Shown: positions 1-6,546 of the stretch, in pieces
Position numbering within the stretch: position 1 is the first letter of the stretch
How the letters are laid out: each line of letters begins with the position of its first letter
Assembly (NCBI GenBank): GCA_030642885.1
Contig: DAOWMX010000046.1
Location: 1 to 10,910 of the forward strand
Origin: Anaerolineales bacterium
GTDB taxonomy: Bacteria; Chloroflexota; Anaerolineae; Anaerolineales; E44-bin32
DNA length: 10,910 nt
Direction of reading: 5' to 3'
The notes under the pieces: model-generated
What the model saw: only the letters and a program-made list of their open reading frames with translations
Databases searched by the model: none
Told to the model about the DNA's origin: nothing
Made by a program: the position numbers and the translations under genes

Positions 1-2
1 CC

Positions 3-497
3 TCTTTGCGCCCTGTCTTTAAAGAAGACGGGGTGGTTACAGCGGGAAACAGCAGTCAGATAAGCGACGGCGCTGCGGCGCTGCTCCTGGCTTCCGCCGA
101 CGCCGTCCGCGAATACAATCTAAAACCTTTGGCGCGCATTGTAGCGCGTGCTGTCATCGGCTCCGACCCGGTGTTGATGCTCGACGCACCCATCCCGGCG
201 ACGCAAATGGTGCTCTCTAAAGGGGGGATGGCTCTCGACCAGATCGGTATTGTTGAGATTAATGAAGCGTTCGCTTCCGTCGTTCTGGCCTGGTTTGAGG
301 AATTTCACGCTGACCCAGAGAAGGTCAATCCCGATGGGGGCGCCATTGCCCACGGGCACCCGCTTGGCGCAACCGGGGCAGTCTTAATGACAAAACTGCT
401 TCATGAGCTCGAGATGTACAACACTCGCTACGGATTGCAGGTCATGTGCATCGGGCATGGCATGTCTACAGCGACAATCCTGGAGCGGCTTCAATAG
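3..497 (+). CDS. Thiolase (acetyl-CoA acyltransferase family), C-terminal part, cut by the window edge
   Basis: Thiolases condense or cleave acyl-CoA and acetyl-CoA in beta-oxidation or acetoacetyl-CoA synthesis. The visible frame holds about 164 residues of a family usually near 390-400, so the N-terminal half with the nucleophilic cysteine lies left of the window. Counting from the TTG codon at base 6, the visible marks are an SDGAAA segment (about 20-25), the NEAFA motif (86-90), the GGAIAHGHPLGATG block (111-124) with the catalytic histidine of GHP at 118, and the second catalytic cysteine in CIGHGM at 148. The last motif differs from the commoner C-x-G-G-G by a His after the Gly. The frame is open to the edge, so the TTG at base 6 is an internal codon and not a start. 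It converges on the next gene with a 63-base gap. The family is sure; the substrate chain length is not readable. Confidence 0.93.
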   Translation, partial: SLRPVFKEDGVVTAGNSSQISDGAAALLLASADAVREYNLKPLARIVARAVIGSDPVLMLDAPIPATQMVLSKGGMALDQIGIVEINEAFASVVLAWFEEFHADPEKVNPDGGAIAHGHPLGATGAVLMTKLLHELEMYNTRYGLQVMCIGHGMSTATILERLQ

Positions 498-560
498 GAC
501 TTTGCGAATATATCTCTTCTCGAGAGCTGATGAGGATCGTTCTCGACTTTGTGGCTATGA

Positions 561-1841
561 TCAAAGGAGAAAAACCACTGCGCCGCTAATCAAGCCTGCT
601 AGAACCACGAACCCGAACGCACGTGAAACCAGGCGTTTCAACCGCGGGGTACCCAAGACCATCGCCATTACGGCTTTCGCTATTGTGTTCATGATTGTCG
701 CCAGGATGATGGCTATAGCCGCAACCCGTGCATCCAACATACCCTTCACTGACAGGTTAGATACACTCAGCGTGATCGAGTCAACATCCGTCATCCCCGC
801 GAGTATGCTGGCAATATAAACGCCCGCGCTGCCAAAATACTCGTTGGCAGCCTCGACCGCTACGAGGACGACGGCGAAAACAAGTCCAAAAGTAATGGCT
901 GTTTTTAACCGCAGCGGGTTGGATAATTCAACGCCCCCATGATCAACGTTCTCTTCTGCGCGCCCGCGGCGCCATAATATGTAAAAGGCGATCACGCCGG
1001 CAATAAGCATCGCTGCGAGAGGGACAACAACCTGGCTCACCAATCCAGGGTTCACAACAGCTACTTCAATCAGCACGCGCGGGAACATCACACAGGATGC
1101 GAGCAGGATTCCCTGCGCTAATACTGTTGAAAGCCCCGCATTCGTTTTGCTCCTCCCGGCGAAGCTCAATGTTGTGGCCGTGCTGCTGACCAAACCACCC
1201 AGGAGCCCGGTGATGCCAACGCCCCGTTCTGGTCCAAGATATTTCATCAACACATAGCCCAGGAAGCCGATCCCGGAAATGAAAACAACGAACAGCCAGA
1301 TCTGGAAGGGATTTAGAACCCCGAAAGGACCAAATCCTTCGTTGGGGAGTAGGGGCAGTACAACTGCCGTTATGATGGAGAACTCCAGCGTTGCCCGCAG
1401 GTCCTCGGCGCTCATGCGTCGAGCAGCTCCGTGCAACCGCGGTTTCAAAGCCAGGATCAGCGCCGTGATTACCCCGAGCGCTGCTGCAACCGCCGGTTGG
1501 TTCCATATCATCATTGCCCCAAAAAGCGGCACCAACAGCGCAGTTACCTCGGTGGTGATCCCATCTTCGACACCCCGCAACGACGATGCCAGCAGACTCG
1601 CCCAAAGAAGAAGGATCAGCCCCAAATAAACTGTTATAAAGATAAGGGGACCATACTGGTCCGTGAGAAAGGCCGCGACCGCCCCCAGGAGCGCCATTAA
1701 TGCGAAGGTTCGGATCCCACCAAATTCCTGTTCACCGCTACGCTGTTGGACAAATTCGCGCTCCAACCCAATCAGCGCTCCGATGAGCAGGGCTGCTGCA
1801 AATCGCCACCATGGTTCCAGGTTGAGTAGCTGCGTTATCAA
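561..1841 (-). CDS. MgtC/SapB N-terminal domain plus DUF4010 membrane protein
   Basis: A polytopic inner-membrane protein of about 426 residues. The N-terminal part has the MgtC-type marks: a first hydrophobic helix ending in GALIGLERE, then GGIRTF, then further membrane helices. The C-terminal half has the DUF4010 marks GLLGGLVSSTATTLSFA and LAGMTDVDSITLS, ending in a hydrophobic segment just before the stop. Start choice: the frame is open to a GTG at 1871, but a strong Shine-Dalgarno GGAGAGG (1848-1854) lies 6 bases before a TTG at 1841, so I prefer TTG. The GTG at 1871 has no such site and would put the SD inside the gene. MgtC domains are linked to magnesium limitation and regulation of ATP synthase; the role of the DUF4010 fusion is not established, and transport of a small ion or metabolite is only a guess. 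It is divergent from the nitrilase gene and no operon partner is visible. Confidence 0.88.
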   Translation of the reverse strand: MITQLLNLEPWWRFAAALLIGALIGLEREFVQQRSGEQEFGGIRTFALMALLGAVAAFLTDQYGPLIFITVYLGLILLLWASLLASSLRGVEDGITTEVTALLVPLFGAMMIWNQPAVAAALGVITALILALKPRLHGAARRMSAEDLRATLEFSIITAVVLPLLPNEGFGPFGVLNPFQIWLFVVFISGIGFLGYVLMKYLGPERGVGITGLLGGLVSSTATTLSFAGRSKTNAGLSTVLAQGILLASCVMFPRVLIEVAVVNPGLVSQVVVPLAAMLIAGVIAFYILWRRGRAEENVDHGGVELSNPLRLKTAITFGLVFAVVLVAVEAANEYFGSAGVYIASILAGMTDVDSITLSVSNLSVKGMLDARVAAIAIILATIMNTIAKAVMAMVLGTPRLKRLVSRAFGFVVLAGLISGAVVFLL

Positions 1842-1847
1842 GGGGCA

Positions 1848-1854
1848 CCTCTCC
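1848..1854 (-). promoter_or_regulatory. Shine-Dalgarno site deciding a TTG start
   Basis: GGAGAGG on the minus strand, 6 bases upstream of a TTG codon (1839-1841) that opens the MgtC/DUF4010 frame. No comparable purine run precedes the more distal in-frame GTG at 1871, so this site moves the start 10 codons inward. Confidence 0.7.
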
Positions 1855-1960
1855 AGAAAAGAACTTTGCACTTTGTTGAATATTGAGTTAAACCAAGTCC
1901 AGTATACTGTTTAGGCCATTTCTGTTTTCGCGGAGTGGTTCAAAGAAAGGCAATACACCC

Positions 1961-2782
1961 ATGGAAAGAGTCGCCGCCGTACAAATGAGACCCGAGTTAC
2001 TTAAAGTCGAAAAGAACCTTCAATCCATCCTCCTCAGCTTCGAAGAGGCAGTCACTGCCGGAGCCAAGCTGGTTGTCTTCCCTGAATGCGCTCTCTCTGG
2101 CTATGACTTGAGCCTGAATGAGGCGCAGGCTGTAGCCGAGAGCATCCCCGGTCACCTTAGCGAGCGCTTATCACAAACCTGCAAAGAACTGGACGCGACG
2201 ATCATGGTAGGAACTCTTGAAAGTGACGGTAGCGGTCGTATATTCAACACCGCGCTCGTCACCGGACCGGATGGAATCCTCGGCCGATACCGGAAAACTC
2301 ACCTGCCCCACCTTGGCATTGATCGCTTCCTCGCCTCCGGCGAGGAGCTGCTCCCACCGATAAAGACCCCTATCGGCCGGGTGGGAACGCTCATCTGCTA
2401 TGATCTGCGTTTCCCTGAGCCCTGTCGTGCGCTCGCCCTCATGGGCGCCCAGATCGTATTAATCTCCACCGCCTGGCCCAGCGCCGCCACCCTCTACCCG
2501 GATTTTGTCGCCCGGACTAGAGCCGCCGAGAATGGCATCTTCCTCGTAGCCGCCAATCGTATCGGGGAGGAGCACGGGGCGCGCTATCTGGGTCATAGTC
2601 TCATTATCGGACCAGACGGTGAAGTTCTAGCACAAGCCGGCGGAGAAGAAGAAATTATCCTTTACGCCGATATTGACGCCTCACTCAGTGATCAGAAACG
2701 GCGCATTTTCCTCGCCGGAGAATATGAGCTCGATATTTTCAACGACCGGCGCCCCAAACTCTACGGCGAAATCGTAAGATAA
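1961..2782 (+). CDS. Carbon-nitrogen hydrolase (nitrilase superfamily)
   Basis: A complete cytoplasmic C-N hydrolase of 273 residues, normal for single-domain members. The Glu-Lys-Cys catalytic triad is visible: E42 in FPECALSGYD, K112 in YRKTHLP, and C146 in LICYDLRFPE. A further Glu at 128 (ASGEE) fits the second active-site Glu of the family. The late motif GHSLIIGPDGEVLA (211-224) is also typical. Members hydrolyse amides, N-carbamoyl compounds or omega-amides to acid plus ammonia. The substrate cannot be told from sequence alone; the LRFPE following the Cys occurs in several branches (omega-amidase/Nit2-like and N-carbamoyl hydrolases). The ATG at 1961 is preceded by AAAGG about 10 bases upstream. 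The gene is followed within 25 bases by a terminator, so it is probably transcribed alone. Confidence 0.93.
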   Translation: MERVAAVQMRPELLKVEKNLQSILLSFEEAVTAGAKLVVFPECALSGYDLSLNEAQAVAESIPGHLSERLSQTCKELDATIMVGTLESDGSGRIFNTALVTGPDGILGRYRKTHLPHLGIDRFLASGEELLPPIKTPIGRVGTLICYDLRFPEPCRALALMGAQIVLISTAWPSAATLYPDFVARTRAAENGIFLVAANRIGEEHGARYLGHSLIIGPDGEVLAQAGGEEEIILYADIDASLSDQKRRIFLAGEYELDIFNDRRPKLYGEIVR

Positions 2783-2806
2783 AAAATACTAGCCAAGAGT
2801 TTTAAT

Positions 2807-2844
2807 CGCCCCCGTCTATTCAATGCGGACGGGGGCGTTCTGTT
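2807..2844 (+). terminator. Rho-independent terminator after the nitrilase-family gene
   Basis: A perfect 10-bp, G:C-dominated stem (2807-2816 pairing with 2828-2837) with an 11-base loop is followed by TTCTGTT. It lies 25 bases after the stop at 2782 and 34 bases before the end of the convergent ATPase gene. The plus-strand tail is T-rich. The minus-strand tail begins ATTAAAA and is not, so it fits termination of the plus-strand gene best, though the stem could also slow transcription arriving from the ATPase gene. Confidence 0.85.
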
Positions 2845-2877
2845 AACACAAGGTGATTCTTATCCTGCGATCGATTC

Positions 2878-5706
2878 CTATGTGGCTCGCGCAACCTTCA
2901 GTTGGATGCCCATCAGCCATTTGCTTACCTCGGCGACAATGGCGGGGACAAATAACAAAGGTAGCACGATCTGCCATTCAGCCCAACCCAGAGGAACGGT
3001 GTTGAAAATAGGTTGAAGGAAGGGAACATAGATAACGGCGAGTAATAACAGCAGCGATGACGCCACCGCATAGAGCATCCATTTGTTGCTGAAAAGTCCG
3101 ATCTTATGTAAGGGGTAACGCTCCGAACGTACGGTGAACGCCCGCAGGAGTTCGGAGAAAGAAAGTGTGACGAAGGCCATCGTCTTCGCCTCTTCCGGAA
3201 TTCCGGGATAAAGTTGGATACCCATCCAGTATGCATATAACGTGACGCCCGCTATGGCGATGGTCTGGATCCCAATGCGAGACTGCATTGAGCGGTTAAT
3301 TACTGGCTCGTCAGGGGGCCGCGGGGGTTGACTCATAATATCCGGATCCCCTTTTTCCATCCCCAATGCGAGTGCGGGGGCGCCATCTGTGATCAAGTTA
3401 AGCCACAGGAGTTGAATAGGTGTCAGGGGTGAGGGGAGACCCGCCAAGATGGCGAGAAAGATAACTGCTATTTCTGCCAGGTTGCAGGATAGTAAATAAA
3501 AGACAAACTTTCGAATGTTGCTATAGATAACTCGTCCTTGCTCGACGGCATCGACGATGCTGGCGTAATTGTCGTCTGTAAGGACCATGTCCGCCGCTTC
3601 CTTAGCGACATCCGTTCCGGTAACACCCATTGCCACACCGATATCCGCCCGTTTCAACGCCGGAGCATCGTTTACTCCGTCCCCGGTCATAGCGACGATC
3701 TCGCCGCGTGATTTCAGAGCGTTGACGATGCGGACCTTATGCTCTGGAGAGACGCGCGCGAAGACATCGGTGGTCGCAGCCTTCTCTTTGAGCGCTGCAT
3801 CATCCATGTCATCCAGCTGCGATCCTGTCAGGACTCCATGCCCCGTCTGGAGTAAGGAAATCTCTTCGGCTATTTCCTCCGCCGTATCTGGGAAATCGCC
3901 CGTGATCATCAACGTGCGAATACCTGCATGGCGCGCCTTCTCTATGGCGGGTTTGGCTTGCGGGCGCGGCGGATCGATCATGCCCATCAGGCCAACGAAT
4001 ATTAAATCGCGCTCGACCTTCTCCGGTGTAGCATCGTCCGGGACATCGGGGTCCACGCGAAAAGCCACTGCTATGACCCGCAAGGCAGAGCGTGCCATGC
4101 GAGCATTCGCCTCAAAGATGCGTGCACGGATCTCCTCTGTCATTGGTGCAGTTGTGTCATCCATCTTCTGATATTGGGTGCACAGGTCTAAGATGACGTC
4201 CGGCGCACCTTTTATCGCCGCAATCTCCCATTCTCGCAATTCGCTATCATAAAATGGGCTTGCATCATCCGGTTCCGGATCAACGATCTTGTGTACCGTT
4301 GTCATCCGCTTGCGGGAAGAATCGAAGGGGATCTCATCGATCCTTGGATACGCTTCCTCAAGTCTGTCCCTGAATGCTCCCGCTTTGGCCGCCGCAATCA
4401 ATAACGCCGCCTCTGTTGGATCACCGATTACGCGGGGCGCTTCCTCCACATCCTTTGTTGGTTCAGTTTCAATCTGTGCATCATTCGCTAACGTGGCGAC
4501 CCATAAAACCGTCGTCGAGGCGGGATAATCACGTAATTCCACCACATCTCCATCAATCTTGAAATCCCCGGTTTGAGCAAAACCTCCCCCCGTTATTTCA
4601 AAGGTCGTACCATCAACCCACATGCGTTTCACGGTCATCTGGTTCTGCGTGAGCGTACCAGTCTTATCCGAGCAGATCACCGTCGTCGATCCCAACGTCT
4701 CGACTGAGGAAAGTCGTCGTATGAGCGCATGGCGAGTGATCATCTCCTGCATACCGAGCGCAAGCGTGATCGTCACAACGGCAGCCAATCCCTCAGGTAC
4801 AGCTGCAACTGCCAGGCTGACCGCGACCAGGAACATCTCAAGCGGCGGAACCCCGCGAAGATAGCCAACCCCAAACACAAGTGCACACACAACCAGAGCC
4901 GCTATCCCGAGTGCCTTCCCGAGCTGATCGAGCTTGCGCTGCAAAGGAGTCGGTTCCTCGTGCACAGCCTGGAGCATGGTCGCGATCATGCCGATTTGCG
5001 TACGCATTCCTGTGCTGACAATGACGCCGCTACCGCGCCCGTAGGCAACTACGGTCCCGCTGAAGGCCGTATTGCGGCGATCGCCCAGCGCCATTTCCTG
5101 TGTGAGGACGAGAGAAGCATCTTTCGTGACTGGCACGGATTCACCTGTTAGGGCAGCCTCTTCGATACGCAAATTAACCGTCTCTATCAGTCTCAGATCG
5201 GCGGGGATAAAATTCCCTGCCTCCAGAAACACGACATCGCCCGGGACCAATTCGCGCGCCGTGCAGGTTTGTCGATGCCCGTCACGTAGAACAAGCGCAT
5301 CCGGAGCAGCAAGCCGCCTGAGTGCAGCTAGCGCTTCCTCGGCTTTGCGTTCTTGGACAACTCCCAGGATGGCATTCAACACCACAATGGCCAGGATGGC
5401 AGCGGCTTCTATGTAATCGCCGAGGAGCGCGGCAGCAAGGGCTGCAACGATGAGAACAATGACGATGAAATTCTTGAATTGCTCGAAAATTAATGAAAAC
5501 AGAGAAGGTTTTGCGGCTTCTTCAAGCTCATTAGGACCAAATTGCTCAAGGCGCCGACGCGCTTCTTCTTCACTTAGCCCTTGCTTGGGCGATGTTTGGA
5601 GCGCCTGAACGATCTCCGTTGCCTCCAACACATGCCAAATATCTTCTCCGTTTACAACAGCTTCAAGGGGTTGTTCAGATGAGGGGATGTCTTCCATAGA
5701 ATCCAA
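2878..5706 (-). CDS. Cation-translocating P-type ATPase, SERCA-like (probable Ca2+ pump)
   Basis: A full-length P2-type ATPase of 942 residues in the inner membrane, using ATP to move a cation. Domains in order: cation-ATPase N domain (about 22-85), first membrane pair, actuator domain with TGES (187-190), M4 with PEGL (304-307), phosphorylation loop with DKTGTLT (Asp347), nucleotide-binding KGAPD (499-503), ITGD (601-604), hinge GDGVNDAP (675-682), then the C-terminal membrane bundle. Residues lining both SERCA Ca2+ sites appear kept: E305 in M4, N742 and E745 in M5, N770, T773 and D774 in M6, and E852 in M8. This supports Ca2+ as substrate, by inference from homology. Start: TTG at 5706 has GGAG (5714-5717) at 7 bases; the ATG three codons later would have it at 16. 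It is preceded by an extended -10 promoter and converges on the nitrilase gene. Confidence 0.95.
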   Translation of the reverse strand: MDSMEDIPSSEQPLEAVVNGEDIWHVLEATEIVQALQTSPKQGLSEEEARRRLEQFGPNELEEAAKPSLFSLIFEQFKNFIVIVLIVAALAAALLGDYIEAAAILAIVVLNAILGVVQERKAEEALAALRRLAAPDALVLRDGHRQTCTARELVPGDVVFLEAGNFIPADLRLIETVNLRIEEAALTGESVPVTKDASLVLTQEMALGDRRNTAFSGTVVAYGRGSGVIVSTGMRTQIGMIATMLQAVHEEPTPLQRKLDQLGKALGIAALVVCALVFGVGYLRGVPPLEMFLVAVSLAVAAVPEGLAAVVTITLALGMQEMITRHALIRRLSSVETLGSTTVICSDKTGTLTQNQMTVKRMWVDGTTFEITGGGFAQTGDFKIDGDVVELRDYPASTTVLWVATLANDAQIETEPTKDVEEAPRVIGDPTEAALLIAAAKAGAFRDRLEEAYPRIDEIPFDSSRKRMTTVHKIVDPEPDDASPFYDSELREWEIAAIKGAPDVILDLCTQYQKMDDTTAPMTEEIRARIFEANARMARSALRVIAVAFRVDPDVPDDATPEKVERDLIFVGLMGMIDPPRPQAKPAIEKARHAGIRTLMITGDFPDTAEEIAEEISLLQTGHGVLTGSQLDDMDDAALKEKAATTDVFARVSPEHKVRIVNALKSRGEIVAMTGDGVNDAPALKRADIGVAMGVTGTDVAKEAADMVLTDDNYASIVDAVEQGRVIYSNIRKFVFYLLSCNLAEIAVIFLAILAGLPSPLTPIQLLWLNLITDGAPALALGMEKGDPDIMSQPPRPPDEPVINRSMQSRIGIQTIAIAGVTLYAYWMGIQLYPGIPEEAKTMAFVTLSFSELLRAFTVRSERYPLHKIGLFSNKWMLYAVASSLLLLLAVIYVPFLQPIFNTVPLGWAEWQIVLPLLFVPAIVAEVSKWLMGIQLKVARAT

Positions 5707-5757
5707 GTTTTTACTCCATAAAATAATTTCGGGGGGAACTCATACCCCAGCGCGCGA

Positions 5758-5766
5758 ATTATAGCA
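5758..5766 (-). promoter_or_regulatory. Extended -10 promoter for the P-type ATPase gene
   Basis: On the minus strand the sequence TGC-TATAAT is a perfect extended -10 element about 50 bases upstream of the ATPase TTG start. No good -35 box lies 16-18 bases further up, which is compatible with the extended class. The predicted leader holds a G4/C4 inverted repeat (about 5731-5748) and then the GGAG site at 5714-5717. Assignment is by eye. Confidence 0.5.
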
Positions 5767-5953
5767 CGTTGGCCTCTGTATTCTGCTGACGACAACAGCA
5801 CAACTAGCCGACAAGCTGACCCGCGCGAATGTCCATCGTTTGGTTGGTGTTTAAAGCTCTCCTCCAAATTGTGTGGGTGACCAAACGGATTGTCCGCTCA
5901 ACCCCAAGCCATTCTTAATGCGTTGGGGCCGGTTCGACCGTTGTCATGGGGTG

Positions 5954-5994
5954 TGGCTCCACGCTGCGCTTCGCGTAGCACTCCATAGGAGCCA
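5954..5994. repeat. Two-part hairpin (inverted repeat)
   Basis: An outer perfect 7-bp pair, tggctcc (5954-5960) with ggagcca (5988-5994), encloses an inner 7-bp stem, gctgcgc (5963-5969) with gcgtagc (5973-5979), which has one G-U pair and a TTC loop. This could be one arm of a structured RNA or a dispersed palindromic repeat. No gene uses it visibly. Confidence 0.4.
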
Positions 5995-6247
5995 TGAGTG
6001 CTGGGCGAGGGCAGATTTGCAGTGCACCCCCTTCCGAATGGCTAGTACTACAATCCACTTGCACCCGAGTTCCAAAGCCGGGCTCTGGCCAATCCGATCT
6101 GTATTGCGTTTTAAGGTGAATCAGCGTCCGAGACAATGATATTTCCATATATTTGGATTTGCATGGTCGGTTTGAATTGAGAGCTTGATGTTAGATCCGG
6201 GGGGTGCAGTTCACCTTGGATGCTCTTACCAGGGGGGGGAAGTGATC

Positions 6248-6318
6248 CCTCGACACTTCGGCTTAGTTTATCCTGAGCGAAAAGAATTGGAGCCGAAGGG
6301 CTCAGTGCAGGCGAGCTC
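6248..6318. repeat. REP-like intergenic palindromic element
   Basis: Arms cttcggct (6256-6263) and agccgaag (6291-6298) are perfect inverted repeats. Inside and beside them, ctgagc (6273-6278) is mirrored by gctcag (6300-6305). The wording of the stretch (ccctcgacacttcggct, cctgagcg, gccgaagggctcagtgcagg) resembles the interspersed palindromic elements that recur between genes in many environmental bacterial genomes. That resemblance is from memory and was not tested; only one copy is in the window. Confidence 0.5.
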
Positions 6319-6371
6319 GGGATGATAAGTCCGCCACCGTCCCCTCGCGTGCATCCCCGAAGCAGAGTGAT

Positions 6372-6388
6372 GGGGGGATTTAGGGGGA
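6372..6388. repeat. G-run motif with GGATTTAGG core, probable dispersed repeat
   Basis: Two G-runs flank ATTTA on the plus strand. Read on the other strand this is the C-run/TAAAT/C-run word I recall as an interspersed repeat in cyanobacteria and other environmental bacteria. A single copy is seen here, so repeat status is inference. Confidence 0.35.
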
Positions 6389-6546
6389 AGTAAAGAAAAT
6401 CATCACATCTTCAGTGGTCTATCTGCTCGATAATAAGCGCAACCCTCACGGCGCAGGCTGTGCCTATGACCGGAAGCAGAGCTTCCCGACTCCACATATT
6501 GTTGCAGCCGCGTCGTGATGGAATTGAGGGGCAAGCCAGACGATGT

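Larger units (their letters stand above)
5707..6546. other. 840-base non-coding stretch with several foldable or repeat-like motifs
   Basis: No credible gene is seen: the open frames here lack codon character, start sites with SD, or recognisable protein. From left to right it holds the ATPase leader and extended -10 promoter; a weak ccccaa/ttgggg pair (5902-5907, 5923-5928); a two-part hairpin (5954-5994); inverted pairs tgcaccccc/gggggtgca (6023-6031, 6200-6208) and aaggtgaa/ttcacctt (6113-6120, 6210-6217); a REP-like palindromic stretch (6248-6318); a G-rich GGGGGATTTAGGGGGA-type motif (6372-6388); and a perfect ggaagc-aga-gcttcc mini-hairpin (6472-6486) beyond the treT stop, without a T-tract. 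The mixture of short, GC-rich, self-complementary motifs suggests accumulated dispersed repeats rather than a hidden protein gene. Confidence 0.6.

Noticed and set aside
498..560. tctcgaga palindrome as a terminator between the convergent thiolase and MgtC genes
   Set aside because: Short stem with no loop or T-tract.
1876..1908. TTGAAT or TTGAGT with TATACT as a promoter for the nitrilase-family gene
   Set aside because: Spacers would be 21 or 14 bases, both outside the useful range. The palindrome agtatact alone is too short to call.
3569..4171. 200-codon plus-strand open frame opposite the P-type ATPase
   Set aside because: It lies wholly inside the ATPase gene, is rich in Ser, Ala and Arg as expected for an antisense shadow, and matches no family I know.
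5926..5945. ggttcga word that looks like a tRNA T-loop
   Set aside because: The flanking bases do not form a T-stem, and no acceptor, D or anticodon arms can be drawn around it.
5915..6148. 77-codon minus-strand frame and an 88-codon plus-strand frame in the 840-base spacer
   Set aside because: Both cross the hairpin at 5954-5994, have irregular codon use and no family resemblance.
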